Of a stretch of DNA of 31,681 nucleotides, positions 25,301 to 31,681 are shown one piece after another; the first letter of the stretch is position 1; each line of letters opens with the position of its first letter. The stretch is from a virus, in the IMG/VR virus record IMGVR_UViG_3300037557_000074, positions 1 to 31,681 of that record, one strand, 5' to 3'. The notes below the pieces were generated by a model, which was not told where the DNA came from, did not search any database, and saw nothing but the letters and a program-made list of their open reading frames with translations. Position numbers and translations under genes: made by a program.

Positions 25301-26385
25301 GTTTGAGTACCTGCAACTGTTAGGTTACCTGCAATCGTTACGTTAGTAGGTAAACCATATGTTACTGTACCAGCACTTTCAACAACATCAACCTCATTGG
25401 CTGTGCCAGCAAAAGTTAATGTACCACCAAGAGCAACCGGTGATGTGTTTGAACCATCACTTACTGTAACACTTGAATTAGCTAGGTGAACATTATCTAC
25501 TGAGCCATCAACATATTGATCGCTGTCAACACTATTAGCTGACATATGAGCCAGGTCTATTGAGCCATCAACATACTGGTCTGAGTCTACACTATTATCA
25601 CTCATATGAACTAAGTCTATTGAACCATCTACATACTGGTCTGAATCAATACTGTTAGCTGACATGTGAGCTAGGTCAATAGAGGCATCAACATATTGGT
25701 CGGAATCAATACTGTTAACACTCATATGAGCTAGGTCAATTGAAGCATCTACAATATGTTCTGAATCAATTTGGTCATCAGCTATTAAAGCAGATGTAAT
25801 ATTATCTGCAGCAATATGAGCTGTGTCTATTGAACCATCAACGTATTGATCGCTATCTACCGAGTTGGCAGACATATGAGCTAAGTCAATTGAACCATCT
25901 ACATATTGGTCACTATCAACTGAGTTAGCACTCATATGAGATAGGTCAACTGAACCATCAACTAGTTCTGATGAGTCTACTGTATTAGCAGCAAGACTTA
26001 TAGCACCACCATCTGTAATCGTAGCATCACCTGACATTGCTGCATCGCGCCATGTTGATGTTCCTGTGTCGTATAACAACAATGAACCATCAGCGGCGGA
26101 TGTGATGTTTACATCGTTATCTTCGGCAAGGGTGTTTTCACTCGCTATTTGCGCATCAACATAAGCTTTGACGGATTGTTGAGTAGGTACTTTAGTAGCA
26201 CTATCTGTTGCCATGTTATCTTCATCGATAACAAAGGAATATGCTGAAGTACTTGCTTGCGCACTTGTTATTATTGTACCAGCGTCATCTGGTAAAGTAA
26301 TTGTTCTATCTGTGGATGAATTAGGAGAAGCAATAGTAAATATACCAGTTCCGCCTGCATCACCTGTTAATTTTATCTTTGACAT
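22396..26385 (-). CDS. Large repeat-built tail fibre protein (1329 aa)
   Basis: A 1329-residue protein, with AGGAGAG before the ATG. The N-terminus (residues 1-80) has IKLTGDAGGTGIFTIASPNS followed by RTITLP, like fibre N-terminal modules, then a single SVKAYVDAQ segment that recurs in the next gene upstream. It consists mainly of 17 copies of a unit reading DSDQYVDGSID-x-x-HM-x-x-NS, in four blocks, alternating with three copies of a 130-150-residue module (SDGSN..., VTIAGNLTV, DTSGSQDLYGG, SGKWK). The C-terminus (LATLLIINSAGTTVNTIYGAGA) is not repeated. The low-complexity, Asp/Ser-rich design fits a long trimeric fibre shaft. Host-receptor contact is inference. Sequence bias differs from the biosynthetic genes, as expected for a Gly/Ser/Asp-rich protein. 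Confidence 0.85.
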   Translation of the reverse strand: MSKIKLTGDAGGTGIFTIASPNSSTDRTITLPDDAGTIITSAQASTSAYSFVIDEDNMATDSATKVPTQQSVKAYVDAQIASENTLAEDNDVNITSAADGSLLLYDTGTSTWRDAAMSGDATITDGGAISLAANTVDSSELVDGSVDLSHMSANSVDSDQYVDGSIDLAHMSANSVDSDQYVDGSIDTAHIAADNITSALIADDQIDSEHIVDASIDLAHMSVNSIDSDQYVDASIDLAHMSANSIDSDQYVDGSIDLVHMSDNSVDSDQYVDGSIDLAHMSANSVDSDQYVDGSVDNVHLANSSVTVSDGSNTSPVALGGTLTFAGTANEVDVVESAGTVTYGLPTNVTIAGNLTVAGTQTTVSSTTIEVADPMLSLATSNNAADAVDIGLYGLYDTSGSQDLYGGIFRDASDSGKWKIFKDTQAVPTTTVNTAGTGYAVGTLVSNVEGALSGNSTTATALATGRTIAQTGDVVWSSGSFDGSANVTAVATIQANAVDSAEITSGAIDLAHMSVNSIDSDQYVDGSIDLAHMSANSVDSDQYVDGSIDLVHMSANSVDSDQYVDGSIDTAHIAADNITSALIADDQIDSEHIVDGSVDLAHMSANSVDSDQYVDGSVDNVHLANSTLTVTDGSNSTALSLGGTATFSGTANEVEVGESSGTITIGLPDNVTIAGNLTVSGTQTTISSTTINVADPLLALATNNNAADAVDIGFYGLYDTSGSQDLYSGMFRDANDSGKWKLFKDTQAVPTTTVNTSGTGYVKGTLVADIEGNITGAVAGNATTATALATGRTIGMTGDVVWTSASFDGSANVTAAAALQANTVDSAELVDGSVDLSHMSVNSIDSDQYVDGSIDLAHMSANSVDSDQYVDGSIDTAHIAADQITSALIADDQIDSEHIVDGSIDLAHMSVNSIDSDQYVDGSIDTAHIAADQITAALIADDVVNSEHIAAGAVDLEHMSVNSIDSDQYVDGSIDLAHMSANSVDSDQYVDGSVDNVHMANSSITVSDGSNTTAMALGSTVTFAGTTNEVNVAESSGTITIGLPDNVTIAGNLTVSGTNTSVSSTTIEVADPLLSMATNNGAADAVDIGLYGLYDTSGSQDLYGGLFRDASDSGKWKLFKDNQAEPTTTVNTAGTGYAVGTLVANLEGNGNGTWTGNATTATALATARTIAQTGDVVWSSGSFDGSANVTAVATIQADAVDSAEIASGAIDLDHMSANSVDSDQYVDGSIDLAHMSANSVDSDQYVDLSIDNAHLAADCITASKIGDDQVNATHIGDDVINSEHYAADSIDEEHIANDAVGSAELKSLATLLIINSAGTTVNTIYGAGA
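22560..25985. repeat. 17 short DSDQYVD units in four blocks within the fibre gene
   Basis: About 60-bp coding units separated by the long modules. Block extents are near 25480-25985 (6 copies), 24515-24890 (4), 23400-23920 (5) and 22640-22760 (2). The units differ at synonymous sites, which shows they are old enough to have diverged or are converted between copies. Confidence 0.8.
22944..25470. repeat. Three long fibre modules, with a fourth copy in the neighbouring gene
   Basis: Module copies lie near 25031-25470, 24076-24505 and 22944-23376 in this gene. A fourth, partly different copy lies near 28906-29270 in the 1577-aa gene. All share the VTIAGNLTV, DTSGSQDLY and SGKWK landmarks. Confidence 0.8.
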
Positions 26386-26407
26386 TTTATGTCTCTCCTA
26401 AAAAAAT

Positions 26408-26415
26408 TATTTATA
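26408..26415 (-). promoter_or_regulatory. T4-type late promoter (proximal of two)
   Basis: Exact TATAAATA on the minus strand, 22 bp before the fibre ATG at 26385, with AGGAGAG in between. Confidence 0.65.
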
Positions 26416-26417
26416 TC

Positions 26418-26425
26418 TATTTATA
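26418..26425 (-). promoter_or_regulatory. T4-type late promoter (distal of two)
   Basis: Second exact TATAAATA on the minus strand, followed by GA, ten bases upstream of the first. It overlaps the last codons of the 1577-aa gene. Confidence 0.6.
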
Positions 26426-29400
26426 CGATTGCCCAACTACATCCTGTACCGACTGTAACTGAATAACCGCTATTAATTATTATAGGTCCACATGAAATTG
26501 CATTATTGCCATCCGTCATTACATAATTAGATGACACTACACTTTCGTGTTCCCATAATGGTTCTTCGGTAGTGTTACCACCACCAACTAAGCTCCAAGC
26601 ACTTCCATCATAGATTTCAGCTTGAGCCTCTGTTGTATTCCATCTGAAATAACCAGCACTTGGAGAACCATCCCTTTGTGCTGTTGTTCCAGCAGGTATC
26701 TTTGCGGAAGCAGTATTACCTGATTCCATAACCGCGCCAGCAGCTTCTACATTTGTAGCATCTGTGACATCGGCCGATGCTTCAACAGCATCTAATTTTG
26801 TTCCATCACTCGCAATATCTCTTCCATCAACTGTACCACCAACTGTTATGTTACCAGTAAGACTTGCAGTTGCACCTTCAAGGTTAGCAACTAATGTCCC
26901 TGTAGTTACTGTGAGGTTTCCAGTACTAGCACCTGTTGCTGTGGTTGTACCAACTACAAATTTATCAGCACTCTCATCCCACATAATGATTGCGTTATCA
27001 CCTGTGCTACCACGTTCGATAACAATACCTGAATCATTAGCATTGGTACTAGAACCATTGTTAAGTTCTATAAGGTTGTCACTTACTACCATGTTAGTGG
27101 TAGCTACTGTTGTTGTAGTACCATTAACTGTTAAGTCACCGCTTAATGTTAAGTTAACACCAGTTGCAGTACCAGTTATAGTTGGAGCTGTAAGAGATTT
27201 GTTTGTAAGTGTTTGAGTTCCTGTTAATGTAGTAACTGTTGAATCAATTGCAAGTGTTGCTGCATTACCTGTAGCACTTGAAGTTAATCCTGTTCCACCT
27301 AAGATAGATAATGTTTCACTATCTAAGTCAATAGCTATTGTACCAGAATCTGTTGTTAAATCTAAATCCTGTGCCGTGACTTGAGCATCAACGTATGCTT
27401 TAACTGATTGCTGTGATGGAAGACGTGTAGCTGAGTTACTAGCCATGTTGTCTTCATCAATTAATGCTGCAGTGATTCTTGCATCTGCTCTAGCAGATGT
27501 ATGATATAAATTAGTTGAACCTTCGCTAAGGTCATCAGTATCAGATGAGTTTTCATCTATTAATTTACGCCATGCAGATGCATGTGAAAAGTAAGCTTTA
27601 CCTGTTCCATGAACATGAGCAAACATACCATGATATGTTGAAGCACTTGGTAAGTCACCTTCATTTGTAAATACATTTGCATACTTAAGCTCACCTGTTG
27701 TAGTAATATTATTACTACCCATATCAATATTAGTACCTTGTATCGCAGCTATTGCTCTAGCATCTGTAAAGTATTTTGCTGAACCTTCAGATAAGTCATC
27801 TGTATCGTTATTAGCTAGGTCATAACCTGAACCACCAGCTGATGTTGCATCTAATCTTAATGTGTTTGCTGCATCATCATATGTGACTGTAATATTAGTA
27901 CCACCAATAAGCATTGCATTAAGTCTATCATCAAATCTTTCAGCTGTGTAATATAAATTGTTTGAACCCTCTGCGGTCTCATCAGTTGTCTGTGCATCTA
28001 CATAAGCTTTAATTGATTCACCAGAAGCAAGTGTTGTAGCACTGTGGCCTGTTAGTGTATCACTATCAATGACAGCTGAACCACTAACTCCTGTATTAAA
28101 TACTGGACTTGTTAATGTCTTATTAGTTAATGTCTGAGAACCTGTTAATGTTGTAACAGTAGAGTCTATGGAAGCTGTGACACCATTGCCACTACCTACC
28201 GTAGTAATACCTGTGCCACCTGCGATTGTTAGAGTCTCACTATCTAAATCGATTGCTAATGCACCGCCACTATCACCTTGGAAGTCTAAGTCTTGCGCCG
28301 TGACTTGAGCATCTACATATGCTTTAATAGATTGTTGGGAAGCAACTTGGGTAGCACTGTTAGATGCCATGTTATCTTCATCAAGGAATGCAGAACCAGA
28401 TATTCCAGTATTAATAACTGGACTTGTTAGAGTTTTACTTGCTAAGGTCTGTGCACCTGTTAATAATACTATGTCTGAAGTATTAGATAAATCTGTTGAG
28501 GCAATAGTAATGTTAGCAGAACCATTAAAGCTTTGACCAGCGATTGTTCTAGAAGTTGCTAGTATTGTTGCTGTATCTGCATTACCAGTTACATCACCTG
28601 TTAAGTCACCGACAAATGCTGTTGATGTAATACTTGTAGCACCTGTAACTACACCAGCATCAATAACTATTGCACCGTCTAATACAATTTGTTGTCCAGC
28701 CACTGGACCGATAAGTAAATCGGTACCACCAGTAGTTGAAATAGTATTTCCATTTAAGTTAAGGTTGTCAACTTGTAATGCTGTAAGAGTACCTACAGAA
28801 GTAATAGCTGTTTGCGCGGCTTGTGTAACTGATAACGCCGTGCCTGATGTATTACCTGTTACATTACCTGTAAGGTTACCTACTACATTTCCTGTTACAT
28901 TACCTTCAAGGTTAGCAACCCATGTACCAGTCGCATGACCAGTAGCACCTGTATTAACTGTAGTAGTTGGTTCGGCTTGTGAATCCTTATATAGTTTCCA
29001 TTTACCTGAGTCTGATGCATCTCTAAAGAGACCACCATATAAATCTTGTGACCCGCTCGTATCATACAAGCCATATAAACCTATGTCAACTGCATCTGCA
29101 GAACCATTGTTTGTAGCCAATGAAAGCATTGGGTCTGCAACTGTTACAGTGGTTGAGGATACTGTTGTTTGAGTTCCTGATACTGTTAGGTTACCAGCAA
29201 TGGTTACGTTAGTAGGTAACCCAACCGTAAGGGTATTACCTGACATTGCTGTTTCAATTTCGTTTGCTGTACCTGCTATTGTGAGTGTTTCAGAATCTAA
29301 ATCAATAGCTCCTGTACCAGAGTCACCAGCTATATCTAAATCTTGAGCAGTAACCGTTGTATCAACATATGCTTTAATAGATTGTTGAGTTGCTAGGTGA

Positions 29401-31154
29401 GTAGCAGAATCAGATGCCATGTTATCTTCATCTTTAATTGCTGAACCACTTACACCCGTGTTTAGTGTTGGACTAGTTACTGTAGGACTGGTTAATGTTT
29501 TGTTCGTTAGTGTTTCTGTACCTGTTAATGATACAAAGCTTTCACTTTGTAATGCAGCATTAAACTCGGCAAGAGAACCTGTAAGAGTGTTATTACCTAT
29601 GTCAATTGATTTGTTTGTGAGTGTATCAGTAGTATCTTTTAATACAATTGTGCCTGTGGCATTAGGTATAGTAATTGTTCTATCTGCGGTAGGGTCAGTT
29701 ACCGATACTGTTGTTTCATAATCATTGGGAGTGGCACCTTCAAAGACTAAGCTATATGCACCCATTGTTAGGTTAGCACCTAAACTAATTGTTCCAGTAT
29801 TAATAGCTGGACTAGTTAGTGTCTTATTAGTTAATGTTTCTGAACCAGTAAGAGATACAAAGCTATCACCTTGTAAAGCTGTGTTCCATTCTGCTAATGT
29901 ACCAGTTAATGTATTAGCATCAAGGTCAACAGTCTTATTAGTTAATGTTTGTGTAGCTGCAAGACCGGCAAAGCTTTCTGATTGGAGAGCAGTATTATAT
30001 TCTGCTAAAGTACCAGTTAAAGTATTATTACCTAAGTCAATTGATTTGTTTGTTAATGTCTGTGAACCAGTAAGGGTAGCAACTGTACCGTCTATAGCAA
30101 TTGATACATCATTGTTGGATACTGTTGTATCAATACCTGTACCACCAGAGAAATCTAATACATCTGAAGCAAGAGCTACTGCATCATTAGAACCTGAATC
30201 TGCTCCAACTGTTAGTTGAGTTACAATGCTTGCAGTACTTACCGCAGTAACTAATCCCTTAGCATTAACTGTAACAACTGGAATAGCTGTAGCACTACCA
30301 GCTTGGCCTACATTTCCATTAACTGTAGCAAGGGTTAATGCACCAGTGTCTGCTAGTGTAGCATCACCTGACATGACATTGTCAATCCAAACTGAATTGC
30401 CAGTATCATAAAGTAATAGGGAACCATCAGCTACCGATGTAAGAGTAACATCATTCATCTCACTTAACTGATCAGCTGTATCTACTTGGGCATCAACATA
30501 AGCTTTAATACTTTGTTGAGTTGCTAACTGAGTAGCTGAGTTAGTTGCCATATTGTCTTCATCTAATATAGCAGAACCACTAACACCAGTATTAATGACT
30601 GGGCTAGTTAATGTTTTATTTGTAAGAGTTTGAGAATCTGTTAGAAGGACAACAGTATTATCTACCGACCATGTAACACCATTACCAGAACCAACAGTAT
30701 CAATACCTGTTCCACCAGCAAATGTAAGAGTCTCTGAATCTAAATCAATACTTAAAGCACCACCGGAGTCTCCTTGGAAGTCAAGGTCTTGGGCAGTCAT
30801 CTCAGTATCTACATAAGCTTTAATCGATTGTTGAGTAGCTAGATGAGCAGCGGAGTTACTCGCCATGTTATCCTCATCAAGGACGGGAACTACAAAGTCT
30901 AGTGTTCCATCACCATCTTGATAAGTTACTGTAATGAAGGTTTCGGTATTACCCGTTACCATTCCACCTATAAAGTCTTCAACACTCTCTTCAGTTTGAG
31001 AGAATTGGCCTAAGGAATTCCATGCTGTGGAACCATCACCAACTTTCAGATAGGTATTTGTTTTATCTAATCCCAGTTCACCATCGGCAAGAGTAGGGTT
31101 ATTGCTCGACCAGTTGGCCGAGGTATCTCTTCTTATCTTAAATATTGTAGCCAT
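26421..31154 (-). CDS. Large tail fibre protein with Mtd-like N-terminus (1577 aa)
   Basis: A 1577-residue protein with GGAGGAG before the ATG. Residues 1-50 (KIRRDTSANW, ADGELGLDK, VGDGSTAWNSLG) match the N-terminal fibre-head or attachment domain seen in Mtd and many marine fibre proteins. The body repeats a block of SIKAYVD (six copies including a SVKAYVD variant), IDLDSETL and LTGSQTLTNKTLTSP units, with one copy of the VTIAGNLTV...SGKWK module shared with the smaller fibre. The end (NNAISCGPIIINSGYSVTV...SWAIV) resembles the closing strand of marine phage fibres. It would be a trimeric fibre shaft; which part meets the host is unknown. It starts 3 bp behind the 93-aa gene. Confidence 0.88.
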   Translation of the reverse strand: MATIFKIRRDTSANWSSNNPTLADGELGLDKTNTYLKVGDGSTAWNSLGQFSQTEESVEDFIGGMVTGNTETFITVTYQDGDGTLDFVVPVLDEDNMASNSAAHLATQQSIKAYVDTEMTAQDLDFQGDSGGALSIDLDSETLTFAGGTGIDTVGSGNGVTWSVDNTVVLLTDSQTLTNKTLTSPVINTGVSGSAILDEDNMATNSATQLATQQSIKAYVDAQVDTADQLSEMNDVTLTSVADGSLLLYDTGNSVWIDNVMSGDATLADTGALTLATVNGNVGQAGSATAIPVVTVNAKGLVTAVSTASIVTQLTVGADSGSNDAVALASDVLDFSGGTGIDTTVSNNDVSIAIDGTVATLTGSQTLTNKSIDLGNNTLTGTLAEYNTALQSESFAGLAATQTLTNKTVDLDANTLTGTLAEWNTALQGDSFVSLTGSETLTNKTLTSPAINTGTISLGANLTMGAYSLVFEGATPNDYETTVSVTDPTADRTITIPNATGTIVLKDTTDTLTNKSIDIGNNTLTGSLAEFNAALQSESFVSLTGTETLTNKTLTSPTVTSPTLNTGVSGSAIKDEDNMASDSATHLATQQSIKAYVDTTVTAQDLDIAGDSGTGAIDLDSETLTIAGTANEIETAMSGNTLTVGLPTNVTIAGNLTVSGTQTTVSSTTVTVADPMLSLATNNGSADAVDIGLYGLYDTSGSQDLYGGLFRDASDSGKWKLYKDSQAEPTTTVNTGATGHATGTWVANLEGNVTGNVVGNLTGNVTGNTSGTALSVTQAAQTAITSVGTLTALQVDNLNLNGNTISTTGGTDLLIGPVAGQQIVLDGAIVIDAGVVTGATSITSTAFVGDLTGDVTGNADTATILATSRTIAGQSFNGSANITIASTDLSNTSDIVLLTGAQTLASKTLTSPVINTGISGSAFLDEDNMASNSATQVASQQSIKAYVDAQVTAQDLDFQGDSGGALAIDLDSETLTIAGGTGITTVGSGNGVTASIDSTVTTLTGSQTLTNKTLTSPVFNTGVSGSAVIDSDTLTGHSATTLASGESIKAYVDAQTTDETAEGSNNLYYTAERFDDRLNAMLIGGTNITVTYDDAANTLRLDATSAGGSGYDLANNDTDDLSEGSAKYFTDARAIAAIQGTNIDMGSNNITTTGELKYANVFTNEGDLPSASTYHGMFAHVHGTGKAYFSHASAWRKLIDENSSDTDDLSEGSTNLYHTSARADARITAALIDEDNMASNSATRLPSQQSVKAYVDAQVTAQDLDLTTDSGTIAIDLDSETLSILGGTGLTSSATGNAATLAIDSTVTTLTGTQTLTNKSLTAPTITGTATGVNLTLSGDLTVNGTTTTVATTNMVVSDNLIELNNGSSTNANDSGIVIERGSTGDNAIIMWDESADKFVVGTTTATGASTGNLTVTTGTLVANLEGATASLTGNITVGGTVDGRDIASDGTKLDAVEASADVTDATNVEAAGAVMESGNTASAKIPAGTTAQRDGSPSAGYFRWNTTEAQAEIYDGSAWSLVGGGNTTEEPLWEHESVVSSNYVMTDGNNAISCGPIIINSGYSVTVGTGCSWAIV

Positions 31155-31156
31155 GC

Positions 31157-31438
31157 TTATGCATCTCCTCCGTCATATGTTCCTTGGGTTACAAAAGGTG
31201 TCGCATCAGAAGCTCCACCATCTATCCATATATCATATCCAACATCACCCATATCAATAGTTGTCTTTGCTGCTGCTGCAGCTCCACTAGCTAATGTTAT
31301 TATTTCACCTGCTCCGTTCTTTGAGTATAGCACTACGTCTGCTGTATTGATAGCGAGTTCGCCTTGTTGAAGGTCCGATGCTGAAGGTAATTTACCCGCA
31401 ACACTAGACTGTTTGATTTTTACTACAGTACCAGCCAT
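31157..31438 (-). CDS. Short fibre-N-terminal-like protein
   Basis: A 93-residue protein. KIKQSSVAGKLPSASDL, then GELAINTADVVLYSKNG, is the same kind of N-terminal domain as in the 1577-aa gene, but the protein ends after a Gly/Ala-rich linker and a Gly-Gly-Asp-Ala end. It could be a small independent adaptor, or a fibre gene shortened by mutation; there is no sign of further coding in frame, as the next gene begins 3 bp later. A late-type box lies 55 bp upstream. Confidence 0.7.
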   Translation of the reverse strand: MAGTVVKIKQSSVAGKLPSASDLQQGELAINTADVVLYSKNGAGEIITLASGAAAAAKTTIDMGDVGYDIWIDGGASDATPFVTQGTYDGGDA

Positions 31439-31492
31439 ATCTATGCTCTTATCTAATTGTGTATAGCAGAATATATATCCTGCTCTTACCTT

Positions 31493-31500
31493 TATTTATA
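31493..31500 (-). promoter_or_regulatory. T4-type late promoter for the tail set
   Basis: Exact TATAAATA on the minus strand, 54 bp before the ATG at 31438. It is the first such box of the leftward tail genes and leaves a longer leader than the other boxes. Confidence 0.6.
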
Positions 31501-31516
31501 CAAGTTAGATATTGAG

Positions 31517-31609
31517 CTAGTAACTAAATGCACCATTCAAATCAGAATGTGTACGATTCGCACCACCTCCATCAGAAAGTAAACGGTCTCGGAAATTAAC
31601 GGTGTACAT
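31517..31609 (-). CDS. Possible 30-residue ORF
   Basis: Leftward ATG (31609-31607) to TAG (31519-31517), 30 residues, with SDGGGANRTHSDL near the middle. Higher G+C than the flanks and sensible composition argue for coding, but there is no strong ribosome site and the frame upstream soon meets a stop. It may be a small gene, or the 3' end of a gene whose earlier part was lost or lies in another frame. Not recognised. Confidence 0.3.
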   Translation of the reverse strand: MYTVNFRDRLLSDGGGANRTHSDLNGAFSY

Positions 31610-31631
31610 TTGCCGCAAACTATGATATAAT
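31603..31631 (+). promoter_or_regulatory. Sigma70-like promoter, rightward
   Basis: TGTACA at 31603-31608 and TATAAT at 31626-31631 are separated by 17 bp, the optimal spacing for host RNA polymerase; TGTACA matches four of six of TTGACA. It would serve the gene beginning at 31662. Confidence 0.4.
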
Positions 31632-31661
31632 ATACTGGTATATATTGAATAGGATAGACAT

Positions 31662-31681
31662 ATGTGGAATCAATCCCCGCC
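31662..31681 (+). CDS. Start of a rightward gene, cut by window edge
   Basis: ATG at 31662 opens MWNQSP before the window ends. AGGA at 31651-31654 lies 7 bases upstream and a sigma70-like promoter lies before that. Only six residues are visible, so no function can be given. Confidence 0.4.

Noticed and set aside
22560-25985. CRISPR-like array of regularly spaced repeats
   Set aside because: The repeats are in frame inside one 1329-residue ORF, vary mostly at synonymous or conservative sites, and no cas gene or leader is seen.
22697-30411. Several antisense ORFs of 60-160 residues opposite the fibre genes
   Set aside because: They arise because the fibre genes are repetitive and avoid stop codons on the other strand; they have no ribosome sites and their sequences mirror the repeats.
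26421-31154. Diversity-generating retroelement target, suggested by the Mtd-like N-terminus
   Set aside because: No reverse transcriptase, no template repeat and no C-type lectin variable end are visible; the N-terminal domain is common in fibres without such elements.

Overview
The window looks like part of a low-GC marine tailed phage genome, most likely a T4-like myovirus of a marine bacterium. Three things support this: TATAAATA boxes of the T4 late-promoter type stand in front of the divergent and tail transcription units; large repeat-built fibre proteins carry an N-terminus like the Mtd/trimeric fibre family; and genes are packed with ATGA and TAATG overlaps. The strong A+T bias would fit a Pelagibacter or cyanobacterial phage, but no replication, capsid or terminase gene is present, so host and taxon are inference.

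Layout: (1) 1-1616, a leftward operon: an Asp/Asn beta-hydroxylase-like oxygenase, a GNAT-like protein, a small DUF6356-like membrane protein, and the start of a class IV PLP aminotransferase cut by the window edge. (2) 1617-1685, a divergent control region with two back-to-back TATAAATA boxes. (3) 1686-20644, one rightward run of 20 genes with no gap above 14 bp. It encodes six radical SAM enzymes (one fused to a putative glycosyltransferase-like domain, one split from its auxiliary-cluster domain), two nitroreductase-fold proteins, an isochorismatase-like protein, a QueC-like PP-loop ATPase, two SGNH-hydrolase-like proteins, a DegT-type aminotransferase, a NodU-type carbamoyltransferase, a methyltransferase-like protein, three GT-A glycosyltransferases and one unknown. 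(4) 20641-31438, a leftward set of virion or tail genes: two large repeat-rich fibre proteins (1577 and 1329 aa), a short fibre-like N-terminal protein, a protein built of three tandem repeats, and a Lys-rich C-terminal protein. (5) 31439-31681, a late promoter for the tail genes, a possible 30-residue ORF, and the probable start of a rightward gene behind a sigma70-like promoter.

How the genes may work together: the 19 kb run has the content of a biosynthetic cluster. The DegT aminotransferase, carbamoyltransferase, methyltransferase, GT-A enzymes and SGNH proteins point to building and decorating an unusual glycan or glycoconjugate. The radical SAM, nitroreductase and PP-loop enzymes add chemistry beyond ordinary O-antigen genes. 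The product cannot be read from sequence; a modified surface glycan, a hypermodified nucleobase and a small metabolite all remain open. The most notable points are the number of radical SAM enzymes, their pairing with nitroreductase and SGNH genes, the split and fused versions of the same enzyme, and a shared GGPGD N-terminal motif of unknown role.
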